From Microbacterium sp. A20 (lineage in GTDB: Bacteria > Actinomycetota > Actinomycetes > Actinomycetales > Microbacteriaceae): a DNA stretch of 64,000 nucleotides. Below are positions 32,741 to 41,924 of this stretch, in pieces. The notes below the pieces were generated by a model, which was not told where the DNA came from, searched no databases, and saw only the letters and a list, made by a program, of their open reading frames with translations. Position 1 is the stretch's first letter, and each line of letters begins with the position of its first letter. The translations under genes and the position numbers were made by a program. Location: the NCBI RefSeq assembly GCF_004794515.1, contig NZ_SSDF01000084.1, positions 1 to 64,000 on the forward strand. Direction: 5' to 3'.

Positions 32741-34027
32741 TTACTGGTTGAGCAGTTCGGTCATCTCGGCGGAAGCGTCCTTCGTCGCGGTCGCGACGTC
32801 CTTCTGTCCGCTGAGGATGGCCTGGATCATGGAGTTGGTCGTCTTCTTCGCCTGGACGGCGCCGAAGTTCGGGGTGACCGGGACGGATGCTCCGCCGTCG
32901 ACCATCTGCTCGGCGAACGGTGCGACCAGCGGGTCGGTCGAGGCGAGGGCCTCTTCCATCGCGGACTGCACACCCGGGAAGTAGCCGGTCTCATCCGACC
33001 ACTGCTCGGCGAACTCGCCGGTCGTGACGAGCTTCACGAACTCCCACGCCAGGTCGGCGTTCTTCGTCGTGTTGAAGATCGAGAGGTGCGATCCACCGAG
33101 CACCGACGGGGCGATGCCGCCGTCCTGGCCGGGGATGACCGCGGCGCCGATCTTGCCCTCGAGGTCGGGGTTCGCCTCGATGAGCGAGTTCGGCGTCCAC
33201 GAGCCCGAGAGCATCATGGCGACGTTGCCCTGCGTGAACGCGTCACGAAGGTCGGTCTCCTTCCAGGTGGTGGCACCTGCGGAGGAGAAGCCGTGCTCGG
33301 TGGCGAGGCCGGTGTAGAACTCGATGCCGGCCTGCGACTCGGCGCTGTCGAGCTCGCTGGTCCAGGTGTCGCCGTCCTTCGTGGCGATCTCGCCGTCGGC
33401 GCCCCAGACCCAGGGGTAGACCTGGAACTCGGCGTCGCCCGGAACCGGGAACGGCAGCATGTCGGGCTTGGCGGCCTTGATGGCGTCACCGGCGGCGACG
33501 ATGTCGTCCCACGTCTTCGGAGCCTCGAGACCGAGCTCCTCGAACACGTCGGCGCGGTACATGAGAGAGCGGACGCCGGCGTACCACGGCATGCCGTACA
33601 GCTCGTCTTCGTAGGTGCCGGCGACCTCGAGGCCCTCGACCAGGTCGTCGCGCAGACCCTTCTCGCCGTCGACGTACTCGTCGATCGGGAGGAGCGCGCC
33701 GGCGTCGGCGAACTCTGCGGTCCAGGTGGTGCCGGTCTCGGCGATGTCCGGAGTCGTGCCACCGGCGATGGAGGTCACGAAACGGTCGTGTGCGTCGGCC
33801 CACTGGATCTCATCGATCTTGACCGTCGCACCGGTCTCCTTCTCGAACGCTTCGGCGACGTCGTCGTAGAAGGCCGTCGCGTCGGGGTTGGTGCCCTTCA
33901 TGATCCAGACGGTGAGCTCCTTGCCCTCGCCGTCGGTGGAGCCGGTGTCACCGCCGCCGGCGCAGCCGGCGAGGGCGAGCGTGGCCACGGCGCCGAGCGC
34001 CACGGCCGGAAGAATGCGCTTGTGCAT
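32741..34027 (-). CDS. Sugar ABC transporter substrate-binding lipoprotein (SBP family 1)
   Basis: 428 residues with a lipoprotein signal (MHKRILPAVALGAVATLALA, then GC). The mature protein is rich in the family-1 pattern: ELTVWIMKGTNPDATAFYDD, ANPDLEGKIGAAVIPG and many Trp and Asp residues that stack on sugars. GAGGAG lies before the ATG at 34027. First gene of the NagZ-importer operon; its promoter overlaps a CTAACTAATTA element. Confidence 0.93.
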   Translation of the reverse strand: MHKRILPAVALGAVATLALAGCAGGGDTGSTDGEGKELTVWIMKGTNPDATAFYDDVAEAFEKETGATVKIDEIQWADAHDRFVTSIAGGTTPDIAETGTTWTAEFADAGALLPIDEYVDGEKGLRDDLVEGLEVAGTYEDELYGMPWYAGVRSLMYRADVFEELGLEAPKTWDDIVAAGDAIKAAKPDMLPFPVPGDAEFQVYPWVWGADGEIATKDGDTWTSELDSAESQAGIEFYTGLATEHGFSSAGATTWKETDLRDAFTQGNVAMMLSGSWTPNSLIEANPDLEGKIGAAVIPGQDGGIAPSVLGGSHLSIFNTTKNADLAWEFVKLVTTGEFAEQWSDETGYFPGVQSAMEEALASTDPLVAPFAEQMVDGGASVPVTPNFGAVQAKKTTNSMIQAILSGQKDVATATKDASAEMTELLNQ

Positions 34028-34089
34028 GCGGGGATCTCCTCTTTGAAAAGTCCAGGCGAATATCGGGTACTCACCGGGGGTTAGGAAAA

Positions 34090-34118
34090 AGTATCCACGA
34101 CTAACTAATTACCTGCAA
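34090..34118 (-). promoter_or_regulatory. Promoter of the sugar importer operon with operator-like element
   Basis: On the minus strand TTGCAG (34113-34118), a 17-nt spacer and GATACT (34090-34095) form a recognisable promoter. The spacer holds TAATTAGTTAG (34101-34111), an AT-rich motif unusual in this GC context and a likely operator, possibly for the RpiR protein. Confidence 0.6.
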
Positions 34119-34219
34119 GTTCCTCTCACAATCGTCATGCGGCCGTAACATCAGCTCAACGCGGGCTCTCCCAGGTATTGCCCAGGCTCGGCCTGCGCGG
34201 CGCCCGCAGGGTCCGCAGG

Positions 34220-34225
34220 TAGGCT
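34220..34225 (+). promoter_or_regulatory. -10 element of a leaderless promoter (LCP gene)
   Basis: TAGGCT ends 7 nt before the ATG at 34233. The same hexamer serves four genes in the window. Confidence 0.65.
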
Positions 34226-34232
34226 CGCGGGC

Positions 34233-35501
34233 ATGCGCCGCCACGACGAAACCGACCGCTCCACGGTCGCGCGCCACGCGACACTCCCCACTCCCGGGCC
34301 CGCCAAAGGCTTCCTGAAGATCGCCGGGATCACGCTGGGCGTCATCCTCGTCTCCGCGATCGCCGTCGCCGCATTCGTCGTGACGGACTACTTCAACCGC
34401 TTCAGCGATGGTGCGGTCACCCTCGAAGACGCCCCCGAGGTGGAGCCGCCCCAGATCGGCGCCTTCCCCGGCGAGTTCAGCATGCTCATCATCGGCACCG
34501 ACGAGTGCGGTGAGGTCTCGACCGGGTTGCTCGGCGAGCGCTGCTCGGAGGCCGACGGCGGGGTCCTCAACGACGTGAACCTGCTCGTGCACGTCTCGGC
34601 CGAGCCCCGCAACGTCACCGTGGTCTCGCTCCCCCGCGACCTGATGATCGAGACCCCGGAGTGCACCCTGCCGGACGGATCCGTCGCCTCGGCCACGAGC
34701 AAGACGCAGATCAACTCGATCTTCCAGCGCGCCGGCCTGTCCTGCGTCGCGAAGACGGTCACCCAGCTCACGGGCATCGAGATCCCGTTCGCCGCGAAGA
34801 TCGCCTTCGATGGCGTGATGGAGGTCACCGACGCGATCGGCGGAGTAGAGGTGTGCATCGGCGGAGAGGGTATCCGCGACCGGCACACGGCGATCGACTG
34901 GGAGCCGGGACCGCGCACCGTCTCTGGCTACGAGGCGCTCCAGTTCATCCGCACCCGGCACGGTGTCGGCGACGAGAGCGACATGGCCCGCGTCTCGAAC
35001 CAGCAGCAGTACATGTCTCGACTGGTGAAGAAGATCATGAGCGACGAGGTGCTCACCGATCCGGGCAAGGTGCTGGGACTCGCCGACACCGTCGTCGACA
35101 ACATCGACCCGAGCGACGAGCTGGCCAATCCCGTCCGGCTCGCCCAGCTCGCGCTCTCGATCAAGGACGTGCCCTTCTCGGACTTCGTCTTCCTGCAGTA
35201 TCCGGTGTTCGGCGACCCCGACGACTCCGACCGGGTCGTCCCGAACTATGACGCGGCAGCCACGATCTGGGACGCATTGAAGGCGGGTCAGCCCGTCCAG
35301 CTCACCGGCGACGTCAGCAACAACGGGGGCGTCGAACTCGTCGAGCCCGCACCGGGCACCGAACCTGAGGTGCCGGCGACCACCCCGCCGTCCACCGACG
35401 CCCGGGCGACCCAGACTCCGGCGCCGCGCGCGACGCTCGACCCGGCCATCTCGGGTCAGACGGTGGAGCAGGAGACCTGCGCCAACGGCAGGCTGCGCTG
35501 A
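34233..35501 (+). CDS. LytR-CpsA-Psr (LCP) family cell-wall ligase
   Basis: 422 residues: cytosolic N-terminus, one membrane anchor (about 28-52), then an external LCP domain. Typical elements are FSMLIIGTDECG, the Arg-bearing VVSLPRDLMIETP, and QFIRTRHGVGDESDMARVSN. Family members transfer wall polymers or glycans from lipid carrier to peptidoglycan (or arabinogalactan). Two Cys pairs in the domain (GTDECGE...ERCSE, ETPECT...LSCVA) may form disulfides. A Pro/Thr-rich tail ends the protein. No ribosome site; leaderless start. Confidence 0.92.
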   Translation: MRRHDETDRSTVARHATLPTPGPAKGFLKIAGITLGVILVSAIAVAAFVVTDYFNRFSDGAVTLEDAPEVEPPQIGAFPGEFSMLIIGTDECGEVSTGLLGERCSEADGGVLNDVNLLVHVSAEPRNVTVVSLPRDLMIETPECTLPDGSVASATSKTQINSIFQRAGLSCVAKTVTQLTGIEIPFAAKIAFDGVMEVTDAIGGVEVCIGGEGIRDRHTAIDWEPGPRTVSGYEALQFIRTRHGVGDESDMARVSNQQQYMSRLVKKIMSDEVLTDPGKVLGLADTVVDNIDPSDELANPVRLAQLALSIKDVPFSDFVFLQYPVFGDPDDSDRVVPNYDAAATIWDALKAGQPVQLTGDVSNNGGVELVEPAPGTEPEVPATTPPSTDARATQTPAPRATLDPAISGQTVEQETCANGRLR

Positions 35502-35518
35502 CCATCTCACCCGGCGCG

Positions 35519-35524
35519 TAGGCT
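35519..35524 (+). promoter_or_regulatory. -10 element of a leaderless promoter (spermidine-synthase-like gene)
   Basis: TAGGCT ends 6 nt before the ATG at 35531. Confidence 0.65.
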
Positions 35525-35530
35525 CGGGCC

Positions 35531-36391
35531 ATGGGCCGAAACCGATCGCGCGACACCGAGCACCCGCAGGTCCGCCTGGACCACGGCGGCATCGCAAGCA
35601 TCGTGCCGTCGGAGTTCACCAGCGGGTTCGAGCTCATCGTGGACGACACCCCGCAGTCTCACGTCGACCTCGATGATCCGACCCACCTGCACTTCGAGTA
35701 CATCGTCCGCATGGGCGCGGTGATCGATCAGCTCGCGCCGGGGCCACTGACCGCGGTGCACCTCGGCGCGGGCGCCCTCACGATCCCGCGGTACATCGAC
35801 GCCAGCCGTCCGGGTTCTCGCCAGCAGGTCATCGAGCTCGAAGCGCCGCTCGCCCAGCTGGTCCGCGAGCACCTTCCACTGCCGAAGGGCGCGGCCATCC
35901 GCATCCGCATCGGCGACGCCCGGGAGGGAGTCAGCAAGCTGCCGAGCGCCCTGCAGGCGAGCTGCGACCTCGTGGTCTCGGATGTGTACTCCGGCGCACA
36001 GACCCCCGCCCACCTCACGAGCATCGAGTTCTACCGCGAGCTCTCCGCCCTGCTCGCTCCCGGCGGCGTGCTGCTCGTCAACGTCGCCGACGGCCCGGGA
36101 CTCGCCTTCGCCCGCCGCCAGGCCGCGACGATCGCCGAGGTGCTGCCCGAGATCGGCATCCTCGCCGACACGCAGGTGCTCAAAGGACGGCGGTTCGGCA
36201 ACCTCGTGATCGCGGCATCTGCCACTCCCCTGCCGTCCGAGTGGCTGCCGCGGATGCTGGCGGCCGGTCCGCACCCGGCGAAGATCGCGCAGGGAGCCGA
36301 GGCCGAGGCTTTCCTGCAGGGAGCAAGAGTCGTCACGGATGCCGATGCCGTCGCCTCGCCTCGCCCCGACGCCTCGCTGTTCCTGCGCTGA
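35531..36391 (+). CDS. Spermidine synthase-like SAM-fold protein
   Basis: 286 residues with the class I methyltransferase/spermidine-synthase fold: glycine-rich HLGAGALTIPRYI for nucleotide binding, acidic QVIELEAPLAQLV at strand 2, and DLVVSDVYSGAQTP at motif post-II. The D/E pair used by true spermidine synthases to hold decarboxylated SAM and putrescine is not obviously complete, so activity is uncertain. Short actinobacterial members of this kind are usually annotated as fused MFS/spermidine synthase remnants. Leaderless start. Confidence 0.8.
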   Translation: MGRNRSRDTEHPQVRLDHGGIASIVPSEFTSGFELIVDDTPQSHVDLDDPTHLHFEYIVRMGAVIDQLAPGPLTAVHLGAGALTIPRYIDASRPGSRQQVIELEAPLAQLVREHLPLPKGAAIRIRIGDAREGVSKLPSALQASCDLVVSDVYSGAQTPAHLTSIEFYRELSALLAPGGVLLVNVADGPGLAFARRQAATIAEVLPEIGILADTQVLKGRRFGNLVIAASATPLPSEWLPRMLAAGPHPAKIAQGAEAEAFLQGARVVTDADAVASPRPDASLFLR

Positions 36392-36537
36392 CCTCGACCG
36401 TCTCTGCGCCCCGTGACCGATCGACACGGACCCGCGCCGCGGTATGTCGCAGCTCGGATGCGCCGACCAGGGCGCGCCGCCCCGTCGAGCACGCGACCGG
36501 AAGGCAGACTGGACGGGGACGCTGCGGAAGGAGAGCA

Positions 36538-37065
36538 ATGAGTTTCATCCGGGGATACGACCAGGAGACGCTCCGCGAGAAGGTCGATCTCGATGAGTGC
36601 GCGGCCCGCCTCGCGGAGATCGAGTCGCAGCGCAGCCTGCCCGCTCTGCTGGAGCGCGTGTGGCTGCTGAAGGTGCTCGACCGTCTGGACGAGGCACTCG
36701 TGCTCGCCGACGAGACCGTGCGCCAGGCGCGCATGGCCGGCACGCGCAAGGATGTGCTGCGCGCGCGAGTGCTGCACGCGACGATCCTGCAGTACCGGGG
36801 TGCGCACGCCGCCGCCGAGCAGGAGCTGGCCACCTGCGCGACCGAGGCCGAAGGGCAGCGCTGGCTGTCGATCGCGGCATTCGCGTATCAGCACCACGGC
36901 AAGAACGCCTTCGACGCGGGCGACTACGAGACCGCACGTGACAGCTTCAAGCAGTCGCTGTTCCTGCGGCGTGAATCCGGCGCAGAGGACCGCGAACTCG
37001 AAACCGTGCTGCTCGCGATCGAGGCCGCAGAGCGCCGCCGTCCGTCTCAGCTCATCGCGGGTTGA
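36538..37065 (+). CDS. Tetratricopeptide repeat protein
   Basis: 175 residues, all-helical with degenerate TPR units, for example DRLDEALVLADETVRQARMA and DAGDYETARDSFKQSLFLRR. It is presumably a protein-binding scaffold of unknown partner. The ATG at 36538 is supported by AAGGAG 5 nt upstream. The neighbouring spermidine-synthase-like and SprT-like genes use leaderless starts, so this gene has its own translation mode. Confidence 0.75.
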   Translation: MSFIRGYDQETLREKVDLDECAARLAEIESQRSLPALLERVWLLKVLDRLDEALVLADETVRQARMAGTRKDVLRARVLHATILQYRGAHAAAEQELATCATEAEGQRWLSIAAFAYQHHGKNAFDAGDYETARDSFKQSLFLRRESGAEDRELETVLLAIEAAERRRPSQLIAG

Positions 37066-37100
37066 GCCTGCCCTCGACCACGAATGTCGGTCGCAGGGCA

Positions 37101-37106
37101 TAATCT
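37101..37106 (+). promoter_or_regulatory. -10 element of a leaderless promoter (SprT-like gene)
   Basis: TAATCT ends 6 nt before the ATG at 37113. Confidence 0.65.
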
Positions 37107-37112
37107 GGGCGC

Positions 37113-37601
37113 ATGGCGGAACTCGACCGTGTGCGCGTCTGGGGCGAAGCACTGATCACGCTGCATCTCGATGACAGCTGGAGCTTCGGCTTCGACCATG
37201 CCAAGCGGCGGGCCGGGCAATGCGACTACACGAAGAAGCGCATCACGGTCTCGCGCTACCTCGCCGCGCGCTTCGAAGACGACGAGATTCACCAGGTGCT
37301 GCTGCACGAGGTGGCGCACGCCCTCGCCGGACACGCGGCCGCGCATGGGCCGGCATGGAAGCGCGTCGCACACGACCTCGGCTACGTCGGCGGAACGACG
37401 CATCACGGGGAGACCGCCGTCGAGCTCGCCCCCTGGGTGGGTCAGTGCCCGGCCGGCCACGTGACCTACCGGCATCGGCGGCCGACGAGGGCCACCTCGT
37501 GTGCACGCTGCTCACGCACGTTCGACGCCCGGCACGTCTTCGCATGGACGCGCCGAGAGATCCCGTCCAACGTGCGACTCGCCGCGCAGATGCCGCGCTG
37601 A
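37113..37601 (+). CDS. SprT-like zinc-dependent protein
   Basis: 162 residues. HExxH is present as H65-E66...H69 (LLHEVAHALAGH), followed by a second zinc-binding region (GQCPAGHVTYRHRR...SCARCSRTF), the SprT arrangement of metallopeptidase motif plus zinc ribbon. Eukaryotic SPRTN digests DNA-protein crosslinks; bacterial members are poorly studied. It converges on the DUF3054 gene with only 15 nt between stops. Confidence 0.85.
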   Translation: MAELDRVRVWGEALITLHLDDSWSFGFDHAKRRAGQCDYTKKRITVSRYLAARFEDDEIHQVLLHEVAHALAGHAAAHGPAWKRVAHDLGYVGGTTHHGETAVELAPWVGQCPAGHVTYRHRRPTRATSCARCSRTFDARHVFAWTRREIPSNVRLAAQMPR

Positions 37602-37616
37602 CCGCCGCTCAGGGCG

Positions 37617-38036
37617 TCAGGCCGTCGGGCCCTCGGTCTCGGTCTCAGGAGCGACGGATTCCTCGTGCGCCTCCGCGGCGGAACGGCGTCGGCGCAGCAG
37701 GGCGGTGATCGCCCGCCAGCCGACCAGGAACACACCGAGCACGATCGTGGCAACGATGATGAACGGCACCTCGGCGGTGTCGCCGCTGAGCACGCGGATG
37801 AGCATGCCCCCGGCGACCGTCACGACCCACACCACCGCGCCCCACAGCACCGACCACGGTCGACGGTGCCTGCCGGGGAGCAATGCGGCCAGCAGGTGTC
37901 CGACCACCACGGCGATCAGGAACGGCCAGGCGGTGAGCAGGAACCCCGCCGGATTCTCGTCGTGCGAGGCACGACCCATCGCGGCGAAGATGAGCACGAA
38001 CACGATGTCGACGATGACGGCGGGGAGGTACCTCAT
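37617..38036 (-). CDS. DUF3054 domain membrane protein
   Basis: 139 residues with four predicted helices (VIVDIVFVLIFAAMG, LTAWPFLIAVVVGHLLAAL, WGAVVWVVTVAGGMLI, IIVATIVLGVFLVGW), the DUF3054 topology. The C-terminal 25 residues are hydrophilic and acidic. Function of the family is unknown. Start at 38036 follows an ATG shortly after the repeat at 38093-38155. Confidence 0.82.
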   Translation of the reverse strand: MRYLPAVIVDIVFVLIFAAMGRASHDENPAGFLLTAWPFLIAVVVGHLLAALLPGRHRRPWSVLWGAVVWVVTVAGGMLIRVLSGDTAEVPFIIVATIVLGVFLVGWRAITALLRRRRSAAEAHEESVAPETETEGPTA

Positions 38037-38092
38037 GCCACGACCCTACGTCGCGACGCCCGAACCCCCGCCTCCCGCGCGGTGTGGGGCGG

Positions 38093-38155
38093 AGATCCGC
38101 GTGTGGGGAGGAGAGTTCGACGACGAGCGTCCGCCCGACGGGGAGAATTCCGCCC
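38093..38155. repeat. Structured intergenic repeat, copy B (minus orientation)
   Basis: Read on the minus strand it begins GGGCGGAATTCTCCCCGTCG and continues GGGCGGACGCTC, then CTCTCCTCCCCACACGCGG. This tracks copy A at 28441 (GGGCGGAGAACTCGCCGTGG, GGGCGGACCTC, CTCCTCCCCACGCGG). The copy sits between the DUF3054 gene and the ComB-like gene. Confidence 0.65.
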
Positions 38156-38200
38156 GAGCGGCGCGGGCGCGTTCCGGCCGCGGAGCGAATGCGGCGCGGT

Positions 38201-38860
38201 TCACTCGAACCGGGTGAATGACCCATCGCGCAAGACGGGGACGACGTCGACGGCGTCGAGCGCGGCGGCATCCGTCGTCGCGGTCGGCACCAGACCGGAT
38301 GCCTCGATACGAGCGGTGGACGCCACGCCCTCGGCCAGCTCGCGCCCCGACCCGCTCGCGCCGATCATGTGCCGCAGCGCGCCGCGGAGGGCCCGGAAAC
38401 CCTCGGCGGCGACCGCGGCATCCGGCGAGGTGTGATCGATGCCCCGATCCGAGAGCGCCAGGATGATCGCCCCCGCACCGAGCTGATCCTCGACCGCGAA
38501 GCGCAGCGTGCCCGTGGCATCCGCCTCTCCCGCAGCGATGACCGCGACCGAGGTCCGCGCCTGTCGACGCTCCTGGATGGTCTGCACCTCACGGGCGACG
38601 GCGGAGGCGTTGCGGATGCCGCCGACGAGGACGATCGCCTCCGGGGAGGCTGCGGCGGCGACCGCTGCACCGTTCCGCGACCATCCCTCGGCTTCAGCCA
38701 GACTCACGTCACCTCCGGCGGCTGCGGCATCGATCACCGTGGACGAGAACCGCAGGACATCCACGACCACGACGATGTCGGCGGGTGCGAGACGGGCGAG
38801 GCCCGCGCTACCCCAGTCGAGACGGACCTGGTACGTGGACTGATCGAACGGCGACGGCAT
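38201..38860 (-). CDS. ComB-like 2-phosphosulfolactate phosphatase family protein
   Basis: 219 residues. The ComB motif VVVDVLRFSSTVIDAAAAGG is clear, and GGIRNASAVAREVQ and VIAAGEADATGTLRFAVED fit the rest of the family. In archaea ComB makes sulfolactate for coenzyme M; bacterial members have unknown substrates, so only the fold and likely phosphatase activity are inferred. Leaderless: TAGGCT at 38867-38872 lies 6 nt before the ATG. Confidence 0.82.
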   Translation of the reverse strand: MPSPFDQSTYQVRLDWGSAGLARLAPADIVVVVDVLRFSSTVIDAAAAGGDVSLAEAEGWSRNGAAVAAAASPEAIVLVGGIRNASAVAREVQTIQERRQARTSVAVIAAGEADATGTLRFAVEDQLGAGAIILALSDRGIDHTSPDAAVAAEGFRALRGALRHMIGASGSGRELAEGVASTARIEASGLVPTATTDAAALDAVDVVPVLRDGSFTRFE

Positions 38861-38866
38861 CCGACC

Positions 38867-38872
38867 AGCCTA
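38867..38872 (-). promoter_or_regulatory. -10 element of a leaderless promoter (ComB-like gene)
   Basis: TAGGCT on the minus strand ends 6 nt before the ATG at 38860. Confidence 0.65.
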
Positions 38873-38878
38873 GAGCCG

Positions 38879-40335
38879 TCAGTCGGCCGCGAGCGCCTCG
38901 ACCGGAGCCACCCGGGTGGCCAGGCGCGTGGGCGTGGCAGCAGCGACCAGCGTGAGCACCGCCGTGGCGACGACGATGATGGCGACGGGGATCCACGGGA
39001 CCTGCGGGGCCACGAGCCCGGCGGGTGTGAAGTCCGGCAGCGTCGGCACCGAGCCCAGCAGCGACTGCGCCGCGATCCACCCGTACACGATGCCCAGCAC
39101 GAGACCGGTCAGCGTCGCGGCCACCGTGATGTGCGTGGCCTCGAGCAGCACCATCCGCCGCACCTGACGGTTCGACAGCCCGATCGAGCGCAGCAGGCCG
39201 AGTTCGCGGCGTCGCTGCACCACACCGATCGTGAACAGGTTGACGAGTCCGACGGCCGCGATGACCGCGGAGACGGCGACCAGCACCATCATGATCGCCG
39301 CGAACGCGTCGAACGGGGCGAAGAACTCCTCCGGGATCTCGCCGGTCACCTGACTCATCATCAGACGCTTCGCGGACTCGAGCGCGACGGCGAACATGGT
39401 CACGAGCGTCACGCCCATCACCACGCCGATCGCCATCCGCGACGACCGCTCCGGATACCGCAGCGCATTCTCGGCAGCGAGACGAGCGGTGGCGCTCGAA
39501 CCGAACATCCTCCCCACCAGACGCAGCACCGGCGGCATGAACAGCACAGATCCGAGAGCGAGCCCGGTGAACGAGAGGACTCCGCCGAAGAAGGCGATGA
39601 CGACGCCGAGCGGGGTCAGGAGTCCAACGACCACCCCCGCCGCGAGGAGCACCGCTCCGGTGATCAGCAGGATCCAGGCGCCGACGTGCCGGCCGGGCTT
39701 CCCCGACACCTCGTCGTGGGTCCGTTCGACGGATCCGCCCAATGCCTGCAGCGGCGTCACCGACAGCACCCGACGCGAGCCGGCCCATGCCGCAGCCCAG
39801 GTCGTGAGTGCGACACCGATCGCGGGCAGGGCGATGAACGGCTGTGCGAGCGAGAACGAATCCGGCACGTTGTCGATCAGCTGCGACCCGATCTGCACCC
39901 CGATCACGGCCAGCACGATGCCGACGAGCAGACCGATCGCGGCGCCGAGCAGACCGACGACGAGACCCTGCTTGCCGACCTGTGCCCGCTGCGAGCGCGC
40001 GGTCGCCCCGATCAGACGCATGAGGGCGATCTGCCGCGTGCGTCCGGCGATGATCGTCGAGAAGGTGTTCGCCGTGACGATCGCGGCCACGTACATCGCG
40101 ACGACCGTCAGCAGCACCGACAGCAGGGCGACCACGAACGCGAGCGTCTCGCTGTCTCCGATGAAGGGATCGGCCTGCAGGACCGCGCCGATGTAGGCGG
40201 TGATCTCGACCAGAAGCACGCCGAACGCGGCCGACAGCGCGGCGACGAGGATGCTGGCGCCCATGCCCCGGTCGCGCAGCCAGGCCAGGCGGGGTCCGGT
40301 CGCCCGCGACTCGGGGACGACCGTCGCGACCGCGG

Positions 40336-40339
<4 letters not shown>
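38879..40339 (-). CDS. ABC transporter permease, FtsX/MacB type
   Basis: 486 residues with two FtsX-like membrane units, each with several helices. Clear FtsX pattern: TIIAGRTRQIALMRLIGATARS in the first and VVQRRRELGLLRSIGLSNRQVRR in the second half, plus periplasmic loops between. Members pair with ABC ATPases in lipoprotein or peptide/antibiotic export and in envelope signalling. The start overlaps the ATPase stop by four bases (ATGA), so the two are coupled. Confidence 0.9.
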
Positions 40340-41097
<758 letters not shown>

Positions 41098-41104
41098 GCC
41101 TTCG

Positions 41105-41110
41105 ACGCTA
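41105..41110 (-). promoter_or_regulatory. -10 element of a leaderless promoter (ABC exporter pair)
   Basis: TAGCGT on the minus strand ends 7 nt before the ATG at 41097. The 190-nt gap upstream (41098-41288) holds repeated GATC-containing words (GATGATCTGC, TGACGATCTGCC) that could bind the neighbouring response regulator. Confidence 0.55.
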
Positions 41111-41288
41111 TTTCCCGAGCCTCGCGCCGGTCATCGCCCGACCGGAGCATCCGCGTACATCGCAGGGATGATCTGCAGCCGTGACGATCCGCCGAGGTCA
41201 TGACGATCTGCCGACGGATTCGCACAAGTTCCTCGGCGCAGCGTCACCGAGTCCGCGAATCGTCAACGGACGCCGTGGTGGGTGCCGG

Positions 41289-41924
41289 TCAGGCGAGGCC
41301 GTGCTCGAAGGCGAAGACCACCAGCTGCACGCGGTCGCGCAGCGCGAGCTTGGTGAGGATGCGGCTGATGTGCGTCTTGACGGTCGCCTCGCTCAAGTAC
41401 TCCCGGCCCGCGATCTCGGCGTTCGACAGGCCACGGGCGGCGAGCGCGAAGATCTCCTTCTCCCGGTCGGTGAGCGTGGAGTACTGCGGCGGGACGGGCT
41501 TGGGCGCTTCGGCGAAATGCGCGAACAGATCACGCGTCGCCGAGGCGGCGATCACACTCGAACCCGAATGCACGGTGCGGATCGCGGCGAGCAGGAACTC
41601 GGGGTCGGCGTCCTTGAGCAGGAAGCCGCTGGCTCCCTGCCGGATCGCGCGCGCGGCCGCCTCGTCGAGGTCGAACGTCGTGAGCATGACGATGCGCGGC
41701 GGCTCCGGCCGGGCGAGGATCTCGGCGGTCGCCGTGAGACCGTCCATGACCGGCATCCGGATGTCCATCAGCACCACGTCGGGCCGCGTCGCGCGGACGA
41801 CGTCGAGCGCCTCCTGGCCGTTGCCGGCTTCGCCCACCACCTCCAGGTCGGTCTGCGAGGCGACGAGCATCCGGATGCCGGCACGGAACAGCGCCTGGTC
41901 GTCGACGAGCACGACTCTGATCAT
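41289..41924 (-). CDS. NarL/FixJ-family response regulator
   Basis: 211 residues: receiver domain with phospho-acceptor D54 (VVLMDIRMPVMDG), acidic D8-D9 and K at FLLKDADPE, then a LuxR-type helix-turn-helix (LTDREKEIFALAARGLSN, SEATVKTHISRIL). It is coupled to the histidine kinase by a four-base ATGA overlap. Next to it is an ABC exporter, an arrangement typical of antimicrobial-peptide or envelope stress sensing in Actinobacteria. Confidence 0.94.
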   Translation of the reverse strand: MIRVVLVDDQALFRAGIRMLVASQTDLEVVGEAGNGQEALDVVRATRPDVVLMDIRMPVMDGLTATAEILARPEPPRIVMLTTFDLDEAAARAIRQGASGFLLKDADPEFLLAAIRTVHSGSSVIAASATRDLFAHFAEAPKPVPPQYSTLTDREKEIFALAARGLSNAEIAGREYLSEATVKTHISRILTKLALRDRVQLVVFAFEHGLA

